A stretch of DNA of 64,000 nt from Synechococcus sp. NB0720_010 (GTDB lineage Bacteria; Cyanobacteriota; Cyanobacteriia; PCC-6307; Cyanobiaceae), in the NCBI RefSeq assembly GCF_023078835.1, contig NZ_CP090898.1, positions 1,118,045 to 1,182,044 on the forward strand. Reading direction: 5' to 3'. The notes under the pieces were generated by a model. The model was not told where the DNA came from, ran no database searches, and saw nothing but the letters and a program-made list of their open reading frames with translations. The translations under genes and the position numbers were made by a program. Shown piece after piece: positions 10,694-20,198 of the stretch (position 1 is the stretch's first letter; each line of letters starts with the position of its first letter).

Positions 10694-11223
10694 GGCTTTC
10701 TCGGCCAATACCAGGCCATCGCCAAGGGGCCCGCCACCAACACCAACGGCACCAGGCGCACATGGAAGACCGTCATCGCCACAAAGCTGATGGCAGCCAG
10801 CAGCAGGGCGACGCGATCCCTCAGGTAGGCGGCGGCAATCTTGAAGCCCATGGACAGGGCCATGCCCGCTGAGGCCGTGATCACTCCCGCCAGGAGACGA
10901 TCGACTCCCACCGAGGTGTGGAGGTAGTAGTAAGCAAGCCCAAGCGCCATCAAGACGCTGAAGGGCAGCAGCAGGATTCCCGCCAGGGCCGCCAAGGCGC
11001 CGGTCAGGCCACGGAAATGGCTGCCGATATAGATCGCCATGTTGATCTGGTTGGGGCCAGGGAACAGGCGGGCCACCGTCAGGCCAGTGATGAACTCCTG
11101 CTTGGTCATCCACTCCTTGTCTTCGACGACGATCCGCTCGCTCCAGGCCGAGAGTCCTCCTCCAAAGGAGGACAGGGCCACCTGCTGCATGCCCCAGAAC
11201 AACTGCCGGTGGGTGGGAGGCAT
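10690..11223 (-). CDS. chrA: chromate transporter, first half-size subunit
   Basis: Half-size CHR protein of 177 residues with SFGGGLSAWSERIVVEDKEWMTKQEF near 18-44 and GLTVARLFPGPNQINMAIYIG near 47-67, the typical CHR N-terminal motifs, then four to five hydrophobic helices. The start ATG 11223 shares one base with the stop of the phospholipase D-like gene (TGATG), and its own stop overlaps the second half. GC content is like the surroundings, so recent transfer is not obvious. Confidence 0.87.
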   Translation of the reverse strand: MPPTHRQLFWGMQQVALSSFGGGLSAWSERIVVEDKEWMTKQEFITGLTVARLFPGPNQINMAIYIGSHFRGLTGALAALAGILLLPFSVLMALGLAYYYLHTSVGVDRLLAGVITASAGMALSMGFKIAAAYLRDRVALLLAAISFVAMTVFHVRLVPLVLVAGPLAMAWYWPRKP

Positions 11224-12209
11224 CAGTCGTGCACGAAGTGGGGGTCCGGCGGCAGCTCGCCCTCCTCGTGATACGCCGGATCCAGGGGATCCGGGGCGCT
11301 GTACTTCTTGGCGGACTCCCAGTCGGCGTTGAACGTCTCCGACAGGCGAGCGATCACCTCTGGGGCATCCACCTCAATGCCCAGTTCACGGCGGAGATCA
11401 AAGGCGCTGCGGTCGATATTCATCGAACCGGTCATGGCGGCGCGCTCGTCCACCAGGATCAACTTGGCGTGCAGCTTCAACTGCTTTTGGCGCCGGATCT
11501 TGACCCCGGCGTGCTCCAGCAAGCGCAGGGAACTGAAGGTGTCGTAGACATCCCAATCGCTCAGGCCGTGCTTGCCGCCGCAGAGCACCCGCACCTTCAC
11601 CCCACGCTGCTTGGCGGCCACCAGCCGCTCCAGGATCACGGCGTCCACAAACTTGGGGTGCTGAATGCGCAGCGACTCCTGGGCGCTATCAATCACCCGG
11701 GCCATCTGCCCGCGGCTGTGGACGCTGCTCCAGACCAGGCCGACATCGAGGCGGGGATCAAACGCGCGGCGCTCCCAGTCCGCGTCAAAGCCGGCAATCA
11801 CCTGCTCGATCACCAGCGGGTCATGGCTCACGACGCCGTAATCACGGGTCTCGGTGAAGTACTTCTCTGAGAGGTTGAAGGTGGCGATCAGGGCCGCCTG
11901 ACCATCGATCACCATCGATTTCTCGTGGGTGACCGGGAAGCGCTCGCTGGTCCAGGCCACCTCCACTCCCCAGCCCTGAAGCAAGGCAAAGGCCTCGTCA
12001 TTCCAGCGGTCACCACCGGAGGTGTGGGGATTGAGCATCACCCGAATCCGCACCCCCCGTTGCTGGGCGCGCAGCAGGGCCTGCTCGATGGCCTCGCTCT
12101 GCAGCTTGAACTGCTTGAGCAGCAGCTGGGACTGGGCCTGGTCGATCCAATCCACGACCGCCTGAGCCCCGTCATCGGGCATCACAAGGAGACGTTGACT
12201 GGCTGCCAT
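11223..12209 (-). CDS. phospholipase D-like domain protein
   Basis: A 328-residue protein with two HxK(x4)D active-site motifs: THEKSMVID (His 95, Lys 97, Asp 102) followed by ATFN, and LHAKLILVD (His 247, Lys 249, Asp 254) followed by TGSMN. The two-motif arrangement is that of cardiolipin synthases, bacterial phospholipases D and PLD-type nucleases. No transmembrane segment or clear signal peptide is visible, unlike typical cardiolipin synthase. It is first in an overlapping three-gene operon with the chromate transporter halves and sits between minC and minD. Substrate unknown. Confidence 0.85.
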   Translation of the reverse strand: MAASQRLLVMPDDGAQAVVDWIDQAQSQLLLKQFKLQSEAIEQALLRAQQRGVRIRVMLNPHTSGGDRWNDEAFALLQGWGVEVAWTSERFPVTHEKSMVIDGQAALIATFNLSEKYFTETRDYGVVSHDPLVIEQVIAGFDADWERRAFDPRLDVGLVWSSVHSRGQMARVIDSAQESLRIQHPKFVDAVILERLVAAKQRGVKVRVLCGGKHGLSDWDVYDTFSSLRLLEHAGVKIRRQKQLKLHAKLILVDERAAMTGSMNIDRSAFDLRRELGIEVDAPEVIARLSETFNADWESAKKYSAPDPLDPAYHEEGELPPDPHFVHD

Positions 12210-12288
12210 GACGGCCCACAGCTGACGTCTGATGTCTAGGGAGAAACGACTGAATTGGCCTTAACCTTCACGCACGTTTCGGTGCGCT

Positions 12289-13104
12289 GTGGCCTCCAGT
12301 AGTCGCTTCATCCTGATCTGTTCAGGCAAGGGGGGTGTGGGCAAAACCACCCTCACCGCCAACCTGGGCATTGCTCTGGCCAGGCAGGGCATGCGGACCG
12401 CCGTGCTGGACGCCGATTTTGGACTGCGCAACCTGGATCTGCTGCTGGGCCTCGAGAACCGCATCGTCTACACCGCCCAGGACGTTCTCTCGGAAACCTG
12501 CCGCCTCGAGCAGGCACTGGTGAAGCACAAGCAGGAGCCCAACCTGGCCCTGCTGCCGGCGGGCAATCCACGGATGCTGGAGTGGCTGAAGCCCGAGGAC
12601 ATGCAAACCATCGCCGAGATGCTCGGCGAGAGCCACGACATCGTGCTGATCGACTGCCCAGCTGGCATCGAAGACGGCTTTAAGAACGCGGCCGCAGCCG
12701 CCAAGGAAGCCATCGTGATCACCACCCCTGAGGTGTCCGCCGTGCGGGACGCCGACCGGGTGATCGGCCTGCTCAACACCCGTGGCATCCAGCCGATTCA
12801 GATGGTGCTCAACCGGGTGCGCCCCAAGATGATGGCCAACCAAGAGATGTTGGCAGTGGATGACGTCACCGACATCCTGGCCCTGCCGCTGCTTGGTCTG
12901 GTGCTAGAGGACGAGCAGGTGATCGTGAGCACCAACCGCGGTGAACCCCTCACCTTGAGCGGATCCAAATCCCCTGCCGCCACGGCCTACAGCAACATCG
13001 CCCGGCGCATCTGTGGTGAGGACGTCCCGCTGATTGATCCCTCCAAGGTCAAGCAAGGCTTGCGCGCCAAGCTCAGCCGCCTGATGCAAACCAAGATTTT
13101 CTGA
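12289..13104 (+). CDS. minD: septum site-determining ATPase MinD
   Basis: Membrane-associating ParA-type ATPase that carries MinC to the membrane and is driven by MinE. The deviant Walker [12 protein letters not shown] is at 11-21, [13 protein letters not shown] at 38-50, and [12 protein letters not shown] is the Walker B region. The C terminus [14 protein letters not shown] can form the amphipathic membrane-targeting helix. 271 residues is normal. The start is GTG 12289. minE follows after 4 bases. Confidence 0.97.
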   Translation: MASSSRFILICSGKGGVGKTTLTANLGIALARQGMRTAVLDADFGLRNLDLLLGLENRIVYTAQDVLSETCRLEQALVKHKQEPNLALLPAGNPRMLEWLKPEDMQTIAEMLGESHDIVLIDCPAGIEDGFKNAAAAAKEAIVITTPEVSAVRDADRVIGLLNTRGIQPIQMVLNRVRPKMMANQEMLAVDDVTDILALPLLGLVLEDEQVIVSTNRGEPLTLSGSKSPAATAYSNIARRICGEDVPLIDPSKVKQGLRAKLSRLMQTKIF

Positions 13105-13108
13105 ACTG

Positions 13109-13492
13109 ATGAGCCTGCGCGAATTCATCGACAAGTTGCTTGGGCGGCAGCCCGCCAGCGCCACCACGGCCAAGGAGCGCCTGCAGCTGGTGCTGGCCCA
13201 TGACCGCAGTGATCTCAATCCGGAACTGCTGGAGCAGATGCGGCGCGAGATCCTCGAGGTGGTCAGCCGCTACGTCGAGATCGATCTCAGCGAAGGCGAT
13301 GTCAGCCTGGAAACTGAGGATCGCGTGACCGCCCTGGTGGCCAACCTGCCAATTCGCCGGGCCATCGTTAAACCAACTCCCGAGGCCGCGAGCGAGGAGG
13401 AGGCCGAGGAGCCCGCAAGCGAAGACGCGCCTGCCGCCAGCGAAACAGCCACGGAGGAAGGCGAACCCGAGCCCATCGTCAGCCAGGGCTGA
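13109..13492 (+). CDS. minE: cell division topological specificity factor MinE
   Basis: Activates the MinD ATPase and gives the Min system its topological specificity. Residues 1-88 match Min[13 protein letters not shown] membrane-targeting segment, then [36 protein letters not shown]. The protein is 127 residues against about 85-105 usually. The extra C terminus, about 90-127, is low-complexity and strongly acidic (runs of Glu, Ala, Pro). It is encoded 4 bases after minD and surely co-transcribed. Confidence 0.95.
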   Translation: MSLREFIDKLLGRQPASATTAKERLQLVLAHDRSDLNPELLEQMRREILEVVSRYVEIDLSEGDVSLETEDRVTALVANLPIRRAIVKPTPEAASEEEAEEPASEDAPAASETATEEGEPEPIVSQG

Positions 13493-13526
13493 TCCAGGGG
13501 AATGCTTGGGGCAATTGCCTCTCTCC

Positions 13527-13730
13527 ATGGCTGCCCCCTCAGGCCTTCAGCCCACACCAGCCGAGCGGCGGGTCCTCTCTGAGTTGCGAGACGGCAAAAG
13601 CAACGGCTCAATCGCGGTCAGCCTCAGCCTCAGCCGACGCACGGTCGAATCCCACCTGTCGCGGCTGCTGGCCAAAACCGGTTGCCGCAACCGCACCCAG
13701 CTGCTGCTCTGGTCCATGGCCGAGCGATAA
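13527..13730 (+). CDS. stand-alone LuxR-type helix-turn-helix protein
   Basis: A 67-residue protein that is almost entirely a LuxR/FixJ-type DNA-binding domain: TPAERRVLSELRDGKSNGSIAVSLSLSRRTVESHLSRLLAKTGCRNRTQL. It has no receiver or ligand-binding domain. ATG 13527 was preferred to TTG 13506. It lies 34 bases after minE on the same strand and just before tRNA-Thr. Targets unknown; it might regulate neighbours or act as a dimerising partner of a full-length regulator. Confidence 0.8.
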   Translation: MAAPSGLQPTPAERRVLSELRDGKSNGSIAVSLSLSRRTVESHLSRLLAKTGCRNRTQLLLWSMAER

Positions 13731-13756
13731 GCTCTGACCAGGGGCCATGCCCCGTT

Positions 13757-13828
13757 GCCGGCTTAGCTCAGTGGTAGAGCAGCGCTTTTGTAAAGCGAAG
13801 GCCATCGGTTCAAATCCGTTAGCCGGCT
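13757..13828 (+). tRNA. tRNA-Thr (TGT)
   Basis: A 72-nt cloverleaf with acceptor arms GCCGGCT and AGCCGGC, D arm AGCTCAGTGGTAGAGC, anticodon loop TTTGTAA (TGT) and T arm with GGTTCAAATCC. Discriminator T, CCA not encoded. It lies between the LuxR-type gene and katG. Confidence 0.95.
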
Positions 13829-13899
13829 TGCCAAGGAATGTCTGAAAGACGTCACGGAATAGAACCGGCCGTCATAGATCGCCGTAAATCAAGAACTTT

Positions 13900-13911
13900 T
13901 TGGCGTGCCAA
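13900..13911. promoter_or_regulatory. palindrome upstream of katG
   Basis: TTGGCGTGCCAA is a perfect 12-bp palindrome 43 bases before the katG start codon, next to an A/T-rich stretch (ACTAATTTTTAAG) that could hold a -10 element. It could be an operator for a peroxide- or metal-responsive repressor. It does not match a consensus I can name. Confidence 0.4.
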
Positions 13912-13954
13912 CTAATTTTTAAGCCAAGGAGATTGAGCCACTCGGCTGAACGTC

Positions 13955-16144
<2,190 letters not shown>

Positions 16145-16148
16145 TCCG

Positions 16149-17003
16149 ATGCTGAATTTCTCCAGTCGCAGCATTCATCAGGACCATCAGGCCACGCCCT
16201 GGTATCAACTCTGGCGCCAGCCTCTGGCAGCGCTTACCCGAATGCCATGGCCTCTGTTCTTCCTGGCGATGGCACTGATCTACTTCGCCCAGGTGCTGTT
16301 CTTCGGGTTGATTCTTCGTTTTGACGAGCAACACCTGATTGGCGAGCCGCCCATGGGGCTCTCCAAAGCCTTTGTCTTTTCTGCTGAAGCCTTTTTTGCC
16401 AATGGCTTCAACGGCATCGAAACCGACTCGGGCTTTACCTACATCGTCGGGATCATTGACATGGTGGCGGGGCTGATCACCCTCTCGACACTCACGGCCG
16501 TGGTCTTCTCAAGGCTGAGCAGCAATGAAATGCCCTTGCTGTTCAGCCGCCATCTCTGCATCAGTGACCTCAAGGACGGCTGCCTGTACTGCCGGTTTGT
16601 CACCAGTGATCGCAGCCAATGGCTCAATGTCAGCTACTCACTCTCACTGATCTATGACGACGAAGCCGAGCCGGGGGTTTGGCAAAGGCGGATCTGTTCG
16701 CTGGATCTGCTCAATGCGGGAACCCCACAACTGAGCCAAACGGCCACATTGACCCATCGCATTGATAAGGACAGCCCAATCCAGCGCCTCGGCTGGGAGG
16801 AATTACTACGCCGAAACGCTGTCCTGATGCCCTTGGTGGAGGGAATCGATGAAAGCACCGGGGCGGGACTGCTGCAGACCCACCTCTATTGCAACCGCGA
16901 CGTCCTACTGGGCCATCGCTTTGGTGACCTGGTGAGCAGTGACAGCAAAGGGCGCAAGCAGGTCAATATCCGCCGGTTGAATCATGTCACTGCAACGCGC
17001 TGA
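16149..17003 (+). CDS. inward-rectifier (KirBac)-like protein with degenerate filter
   Basis: A 284-residue protein with KirBac layout: transmembrane helix about 33-56, pore-helix region SKAFVFSAEAFF 72-83, transmembrane helix about 97-121, then the cytoplasmic immunoglobulin-like Kir domain about 130-278 (SRHLCISDLKDG, THRIDKDSPI, LVEGIDESTGAGLLQTHLY, GHRFGDLVS). In KirBac the filter is T-(V/I)-G-Y-G; here the equivalent stretch at 84-89 is A-N-G-F-N-G, so selective potassium conduction is doubtful. It starts 4 bases after katG and overlaps the next gene by 20 bases. Local GC is lower than in katG. The fold is well supported; what it conducts or senses is unknown. Confidence 0.82.
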   Translation: MLNFSSRSIHQDHQATPWYQLWRQPLAALTRMPWPLFFLAMALIYFAQVLFFGLILRFDEQHLIGEPPMGLSKAFVFSAEAFFANGFNGIETDSGFTYIVGIIDMVAGLITLSTLTAVVFSRLSSNEMPLLFSRHLCISDLKDGCLYCRFVTSDRSQWLNVSYSLSLIYDDEAEPGVWQRRICSLDLLNAGTPQLSQTATLTHRIDKDSPIQRLGWEELLRRNAVLMPLVEGIDESTGAGLLQTHLYCNRDVLLGHRFGDLVSSDSKGRKQVNIRRLNHVTATR

Positions 17004-18000
17004 GCGCATGGTTGAGCTAGCAACAACACAGGCGATTGAGACGCTGAGCGCGCGCTGGAATGAGCCTGAAATTTCAAGCGGCTCAGTCCTTCACTGGCTC
17101 GAGCAGTTTGAGGCCAGTGACCATGCCATTGCCCTGCAGTTACTGGACTGCATGGAGATGCATAGCTGGGCCCGCCTGATCAGAGAGTGCAGGCTTCTGC
17201 ACGAACGACTCTGCAGTGACCTAGGCGAGGACGGTTTCGACATCGAGCACTTCTCGGATATCGACTTCACCCGAGCCTTTGTCTGCAAAAGCGGCGACCT
17301 GATTGCCTACGTCTACCGAAAGGCCAACCGCATTCCAGTCAGTTGCTTCAAAAACATCGAGGCACTCCACTCCACGTTCAGAACCGAGGCCGAACGACGG
17401 GCACTGGTGATCTTCGATGACTACATCGGCACGGGCTCACAGTTCCTCTTCCAATTCGTGGCGCGCTCCAGTAGCAACCGCAAACTGCTCCAGCGCTACC
17501 GGCGACTTCGACTCGCCGCCGTTGTGGTGCACGACAACGCGAGAGAGAAGTGGAAGTTACTGCAACATCAGCAGTTTCAACGGGTGATGGAGATCGAAGA
17601 AGCGCAGCTGACCTGCATGGATTTCAGCCGAGACCGGGGAGAACTCACCCAGGCCCTCTCCGAGCTGGATTGGAAGCGAGCCGGGCTGGTCGCCACTCAG
17701 CGGGATTTCCCTGTCACAGCCCATCCCAGTTTGCGGCCCGAACAGCGCCATCAACTGAGTCAGTTCCTGTTGAAACTGCAACAGTCGGAAGGGGCAGGAA
17801 CGACCGAATTTCTGCTGGGGCACCACACGTTTTTCTATGGAGCACCCAATGCCCTGGCGCGGGTGCTGCTAGCTCTGTTCAAACGAATAGAGGACTTCAC
17901 CGTCTATCCCAAAGAAGTCCAAGTGGGATTGCCCGCAGACATCCTCGATTACGACATCGATAACCCCGAATCCGTCACACCCTTTGGGCGCAGGGATTAG
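16984..18000 (+). CDS. phosphoribosyltransferase-like protein
   Basis: A 338-residue soluble protein. An N-terminal helical part contains SVLHWLEQFEASDHAIALQLLDCMEM (about 35-60). A Rossmann-like part carries ALVIFDDYIGTGSQ at 140-153, matching the phosphoribosyl-pyrophosphate-binding loop (two acidic residues, then TG) of type I phosphoribosyltransferases. The WLxQF segment plus this loop resembles, from memory, the group annotated as phosphoribosyltransferase-like in prokaryotic conflict systems (PRTase-CE). Its ATG lies 20 bases inside the channel-like gene, so the two are translationally coupled. Substrate unknown; a base-salvage role is unlikely given the extra domain and partner. Confidence 0.7.
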   Translation: MSLQRAERMVELATTQAIETLSARWNEPEISSGSVLHWLEQFEASDHAIALQLLDCMEMHSWARLIRECRLLHERLCSDLGEDGFDIEHFSDIDFTRAFVCKSGDLIAYVYRKANRIPVSCFKNIEALHSTFRTEAERRALVIFDDYIGTGSQFLFQFVARSSSNRKLLQRYRRLRLAAVVVHDNAREKWKLLQHQQFQRVMEIEEAQLTCMDFSRDRGELTQALSELDWKRAGLVATQRDFPVTAHPSLRPEQRHQLSQFLLKLQQSEGAGTTEFLLGHHTFFYGAPNALARVLLALFKRIEDFTVYPKEVQVGLPADILDYDIDNPESVTPFGRRD

Positions 18001-18013
18001 ACACTGGGCGCGA

Positions 18014-18685
18014 CTAGGCCGCCAATGCGAGCATCTGCTGAAGTCTCCAAGCCTTGAGCTGCGCTTGACGCTTTCGAATCGCTAGGTCCGCCGTCAAGCC
18101 ATACTGGCGCCTCTCAATGTCTGATTCAGGCAACGCAAAAAACACGCCACCATTGGTGAACTGAATACACCCTTCACCCAGATCAAACACCCGTGCTGAC
18201 GCCGTAATTGCACTGTGCGGTTCCCGACAGCCATAGACGTGCAGGCTCAAGAAACTCTGCTCCCCGGCATTGCCCATCTGATGGATCAAGGCCGGCGAGA
18301 CCGCGCGCACCTGGCCGGGGCCGTAGGGAAGCGCCTGCTCATCGCAGAGGTGCAGCCGACGCAGGCGATAGCTGTAATGCTCAGCCTGACCAAAGCATTG
18401 GACCGCTCCCCACTGCGCCAAGCCATGGTCATGGATCGCGCTGAAGTCGCCGGGAAGCCAGGTCATCACCATGACCTCTACATGGCCGCCATGCCAAACC
18501 AACTGGCGGCCATAGCTATCGGAGGGTGAATGGCCGTAATCCGCCCAGGGCTCGAGTTCCTCGGCGCACACCCCTGCAGTGGCCATCAGCGAAAGCAACT
18601 GGTCAGGCTCAGGAGAACGCAGGGTGCTCAGACCTTCGATCAGACGCTTCAGCCCAGAACTGAGAATGGAATGCTCACGTTCCAT
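18014..18685 (-). CDS. cysteine dioxygenase-like cupin
   Basis: A 223-residue cupin resembling the cysteine dioxygenase type I family, which oxidises thiols to sulfinates with non-haem iron. The three-His iron site is visible: His 85 and His 87 in AIHDHG, and His 135 in ALIHQMGN, followed by SLHVYG. It is the last of seven overlapping minus-strand genes; its ATG is 11 bases inside the ATP-grasp/GNAT gene. The substrate may be cysteine or another small thiol. Confidence 0.75.
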   Translation of the reverse strand: MEREHSILSSGLKRLIEGLSTLRSPEPDQLLSLMATAGVCAEELEPWADYGHSPSDSYGRQLVWHGGHVEVMVMTWLPGDFSAIHDHGLAQWGAVQCFGQAEHYSYRLRRLHLCDEQALPYGPGQVRAVSPALIHQMGNAGEQSFLSLHVYGCREPHSAITASARVFDLGEGCIQFTNGGVFFALPESDIERRQYGLTADLAIRKRQAQLKAWRLQQMLALAA

Positions 18686-20198
18686 TGATCAGCTCCGGAT
18701 CAGCCTGCAGCAGACGCTGAAGAATCGTCACGTCGTACCAACGGCCGCGGAGGTAGCCGATACGGCGCTGAATGCCAACGCACTCGTAGCCAAACCGCTG
18801 ATGGAAGCGAATGCTGTGGTCATTTCCAGCCACCACCTTGGCTACCAAATGAACGTAGCCAAGGTCCTGTGCCTTGGCGATCAACTGTTGCAGCAGTTGG
18901 GCACCGACCCCCTGGCCCTGAGCGCAAGGATGAACGTAAACCGAGGTTTCTGCGCAGCGGCTATAGCCAGCGCGGGGCGAGTAGGTCTTGAGCTCTGCCC
19001 AACCCAAGACCTCACCCAATCGGGTCGCCACCAAGAGACAACCTCGATCGCGCAGCTCCTCGCGTTTCTCAGCCACGGCCTGGGGAGGAAAGCGCCGCTC
19101 ATCCATCGTGATCCCGCCTTGATCAATCGCCCGCTGATAAATCGCGGCGATGGCGGCATCGTCCCTGGGCTGGGCGAGACGAATCTGCAGCACTGCATCA
19201 GCCCCTGCGAAGTCCGCGATCCAAGCGAGCAAGTGATCCAGGGCAGGGGACCCACCCAACTGCTGCAGCCGCATAAAACCGCCGACGTTGCCAACGTTGA
19301 TCTCGCTGACCCGCCAGGTACCGCAGTCGTCCTGGAGGAAGTCATAGCCAAGAACCCTGAGCCCCAAGGAGGCATAGGTGGGCCAGGTGGCTTCGATCGC
19401 CTGACGCTCTGCATCCGTAATCGCAGCCAGGGCACAGCGGCCACCAGCCGCCACGTTGTTCACCCAATGCCCTGTGACGGAGCGCCGCACATAAGCACCC
19501 AGGATCTGGCCATCCAGAACCACAACTCGCTTATCGCCCTCAGTGGTGCGCTGGAGAAAACGCATGAACTGCAGAGGCTCGTCCGTTCCCCGCTGGAGCT
19601 GCTCCAGCACGGCGCTCAGTGAGCGCTGTTCTGCCCGCTGACCATGGGCATGTTCAACGACATACAGGCCATGACTCCTTTGGAGTCGAAACACCCCCTG
19701 GGCTTGGGTGCTGTTGCCCTGTTTGGCAACCACTTGACCATGGCGCTCCAGAAAGGTGGCGATCTCAGTGGGGTCGCTGCTCACCAAGTGCGAGGGGAGG
19801 AAGGCCCCCGCCACCTCCGAGAGGAACTGCGGCTTGAGCTGCTGAATCTTGCTCGAGGGACGATTGAGAAAACGCAACTGCTGCTCGAGGCCCTGCAAAA
19901 CCTGGAGGTAACCCGGGGGGAAAGGCTTCAGGCTCCGGCAGAAGACAACATCGATCTCACCGGCAACAAAGGGCAACGAGGCAGCCTTCCCCAGGGTTAA
20001 AAACGAAGGGTGATCAAGCTCGGCCGGCAGTGGCGTCAGCTGCCATTGGGACGCCAAACAGCCATTGATCTGATCAGCCGCCAGATGCAGGGGCTCTAAG
20101 GCGGAGTGCCTGGCTGCCGCTCTGTAAAAGCAAGGAACGTCGCCATCAGCGTCGGGGTAACGCCCTGGATCAGCGATCAACAGGAGCCTGGCGCTCAT
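18675..20198 (-). CDS. ATP-grasp ligase fused to GNAT acetyltransferase
   Basis: A 507-residue two-domain protein. Residues 1 to about 325 resemble glutathione-synthetase-type ATP-grasp ligases, with VVAKQGNSTQAQGV near 156-169, EGDKRVVVLDGQILGAYVRR near 220-239, NVAAGG at 248-253 and the metal-binding SEINVGN at 298-304. Residues about 338-500 are a GNAT domain of the phosphinothricin-acetyltransferase type (RDDAAIAAIYQRAI, VHPCAQGQGVGAQLL). It probably joins an amino acid or thiol to an acceptor by ATP-dependent amide formation and acetylates an amine. It overlaps the EamA gene by ATGA and the cupin by 11 bases. The domain order is opposite to that I recall for N-acetylglutaminylglutamine synthetase. 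Confidence 0.82.
   Translation of the reverse strand: MSARLLLIADPGRYPDADGDVPCFYRAAARHSALEPLHLAADQINGCLASQWQLTPLPAELDHPSFLTLGKAASLPFVAGEIDVVFCRSLKPFPPGYLQVLQGLEQQLRFLNRPSSKIQQLKPQFLSEVAGAFLPSHLVSSDPTEIATFLERHGQVVAKQGNSTQAQGVFRLQRSHGLYVVEHAHGQRAEQRSLSAVLEQLQRGTDEPLQFMRFLQRTTEGDKRVVVLDGQILGAYVRRSVTGHWVNNVAAGGRCALAAITDAERQAIEATWPTYASLGLRVLGYDFLQDDCGTWRVSEINVGNVGGFMRLQQLGGSPALDHLLAWIADFAGADAVLQIRLAQPRDDAAIAAIYQRAIDQGGITMDERRFPPQAVAEKREELRDRGCLLVATRLGEVLGWAELKTYSPRAGYSRCAETSVYVHPCAQGQGVGAQLLQQLIAKAQDLGYVHLVAKVVAGNDHSIRFHQRFGYECVGIQRRIGYLRGRWYDVTILQRLLQADPELINGT

Noticed and set aside
10097-11113. A 338-codon minus-strand frame covering both chromate transporter halves
   Set aside because: Only its last 198 codons are the second half. 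The upstream part is the wrong register of the first half and is Pro/Gly/Arg-rich nonsense.
13757-13828. tRNA-Thr as the integration site of the accessory block
   Set aside because: I found no repeat of the tRNA 3' end downstream, no integrase gene, and katG lies between it and the block.
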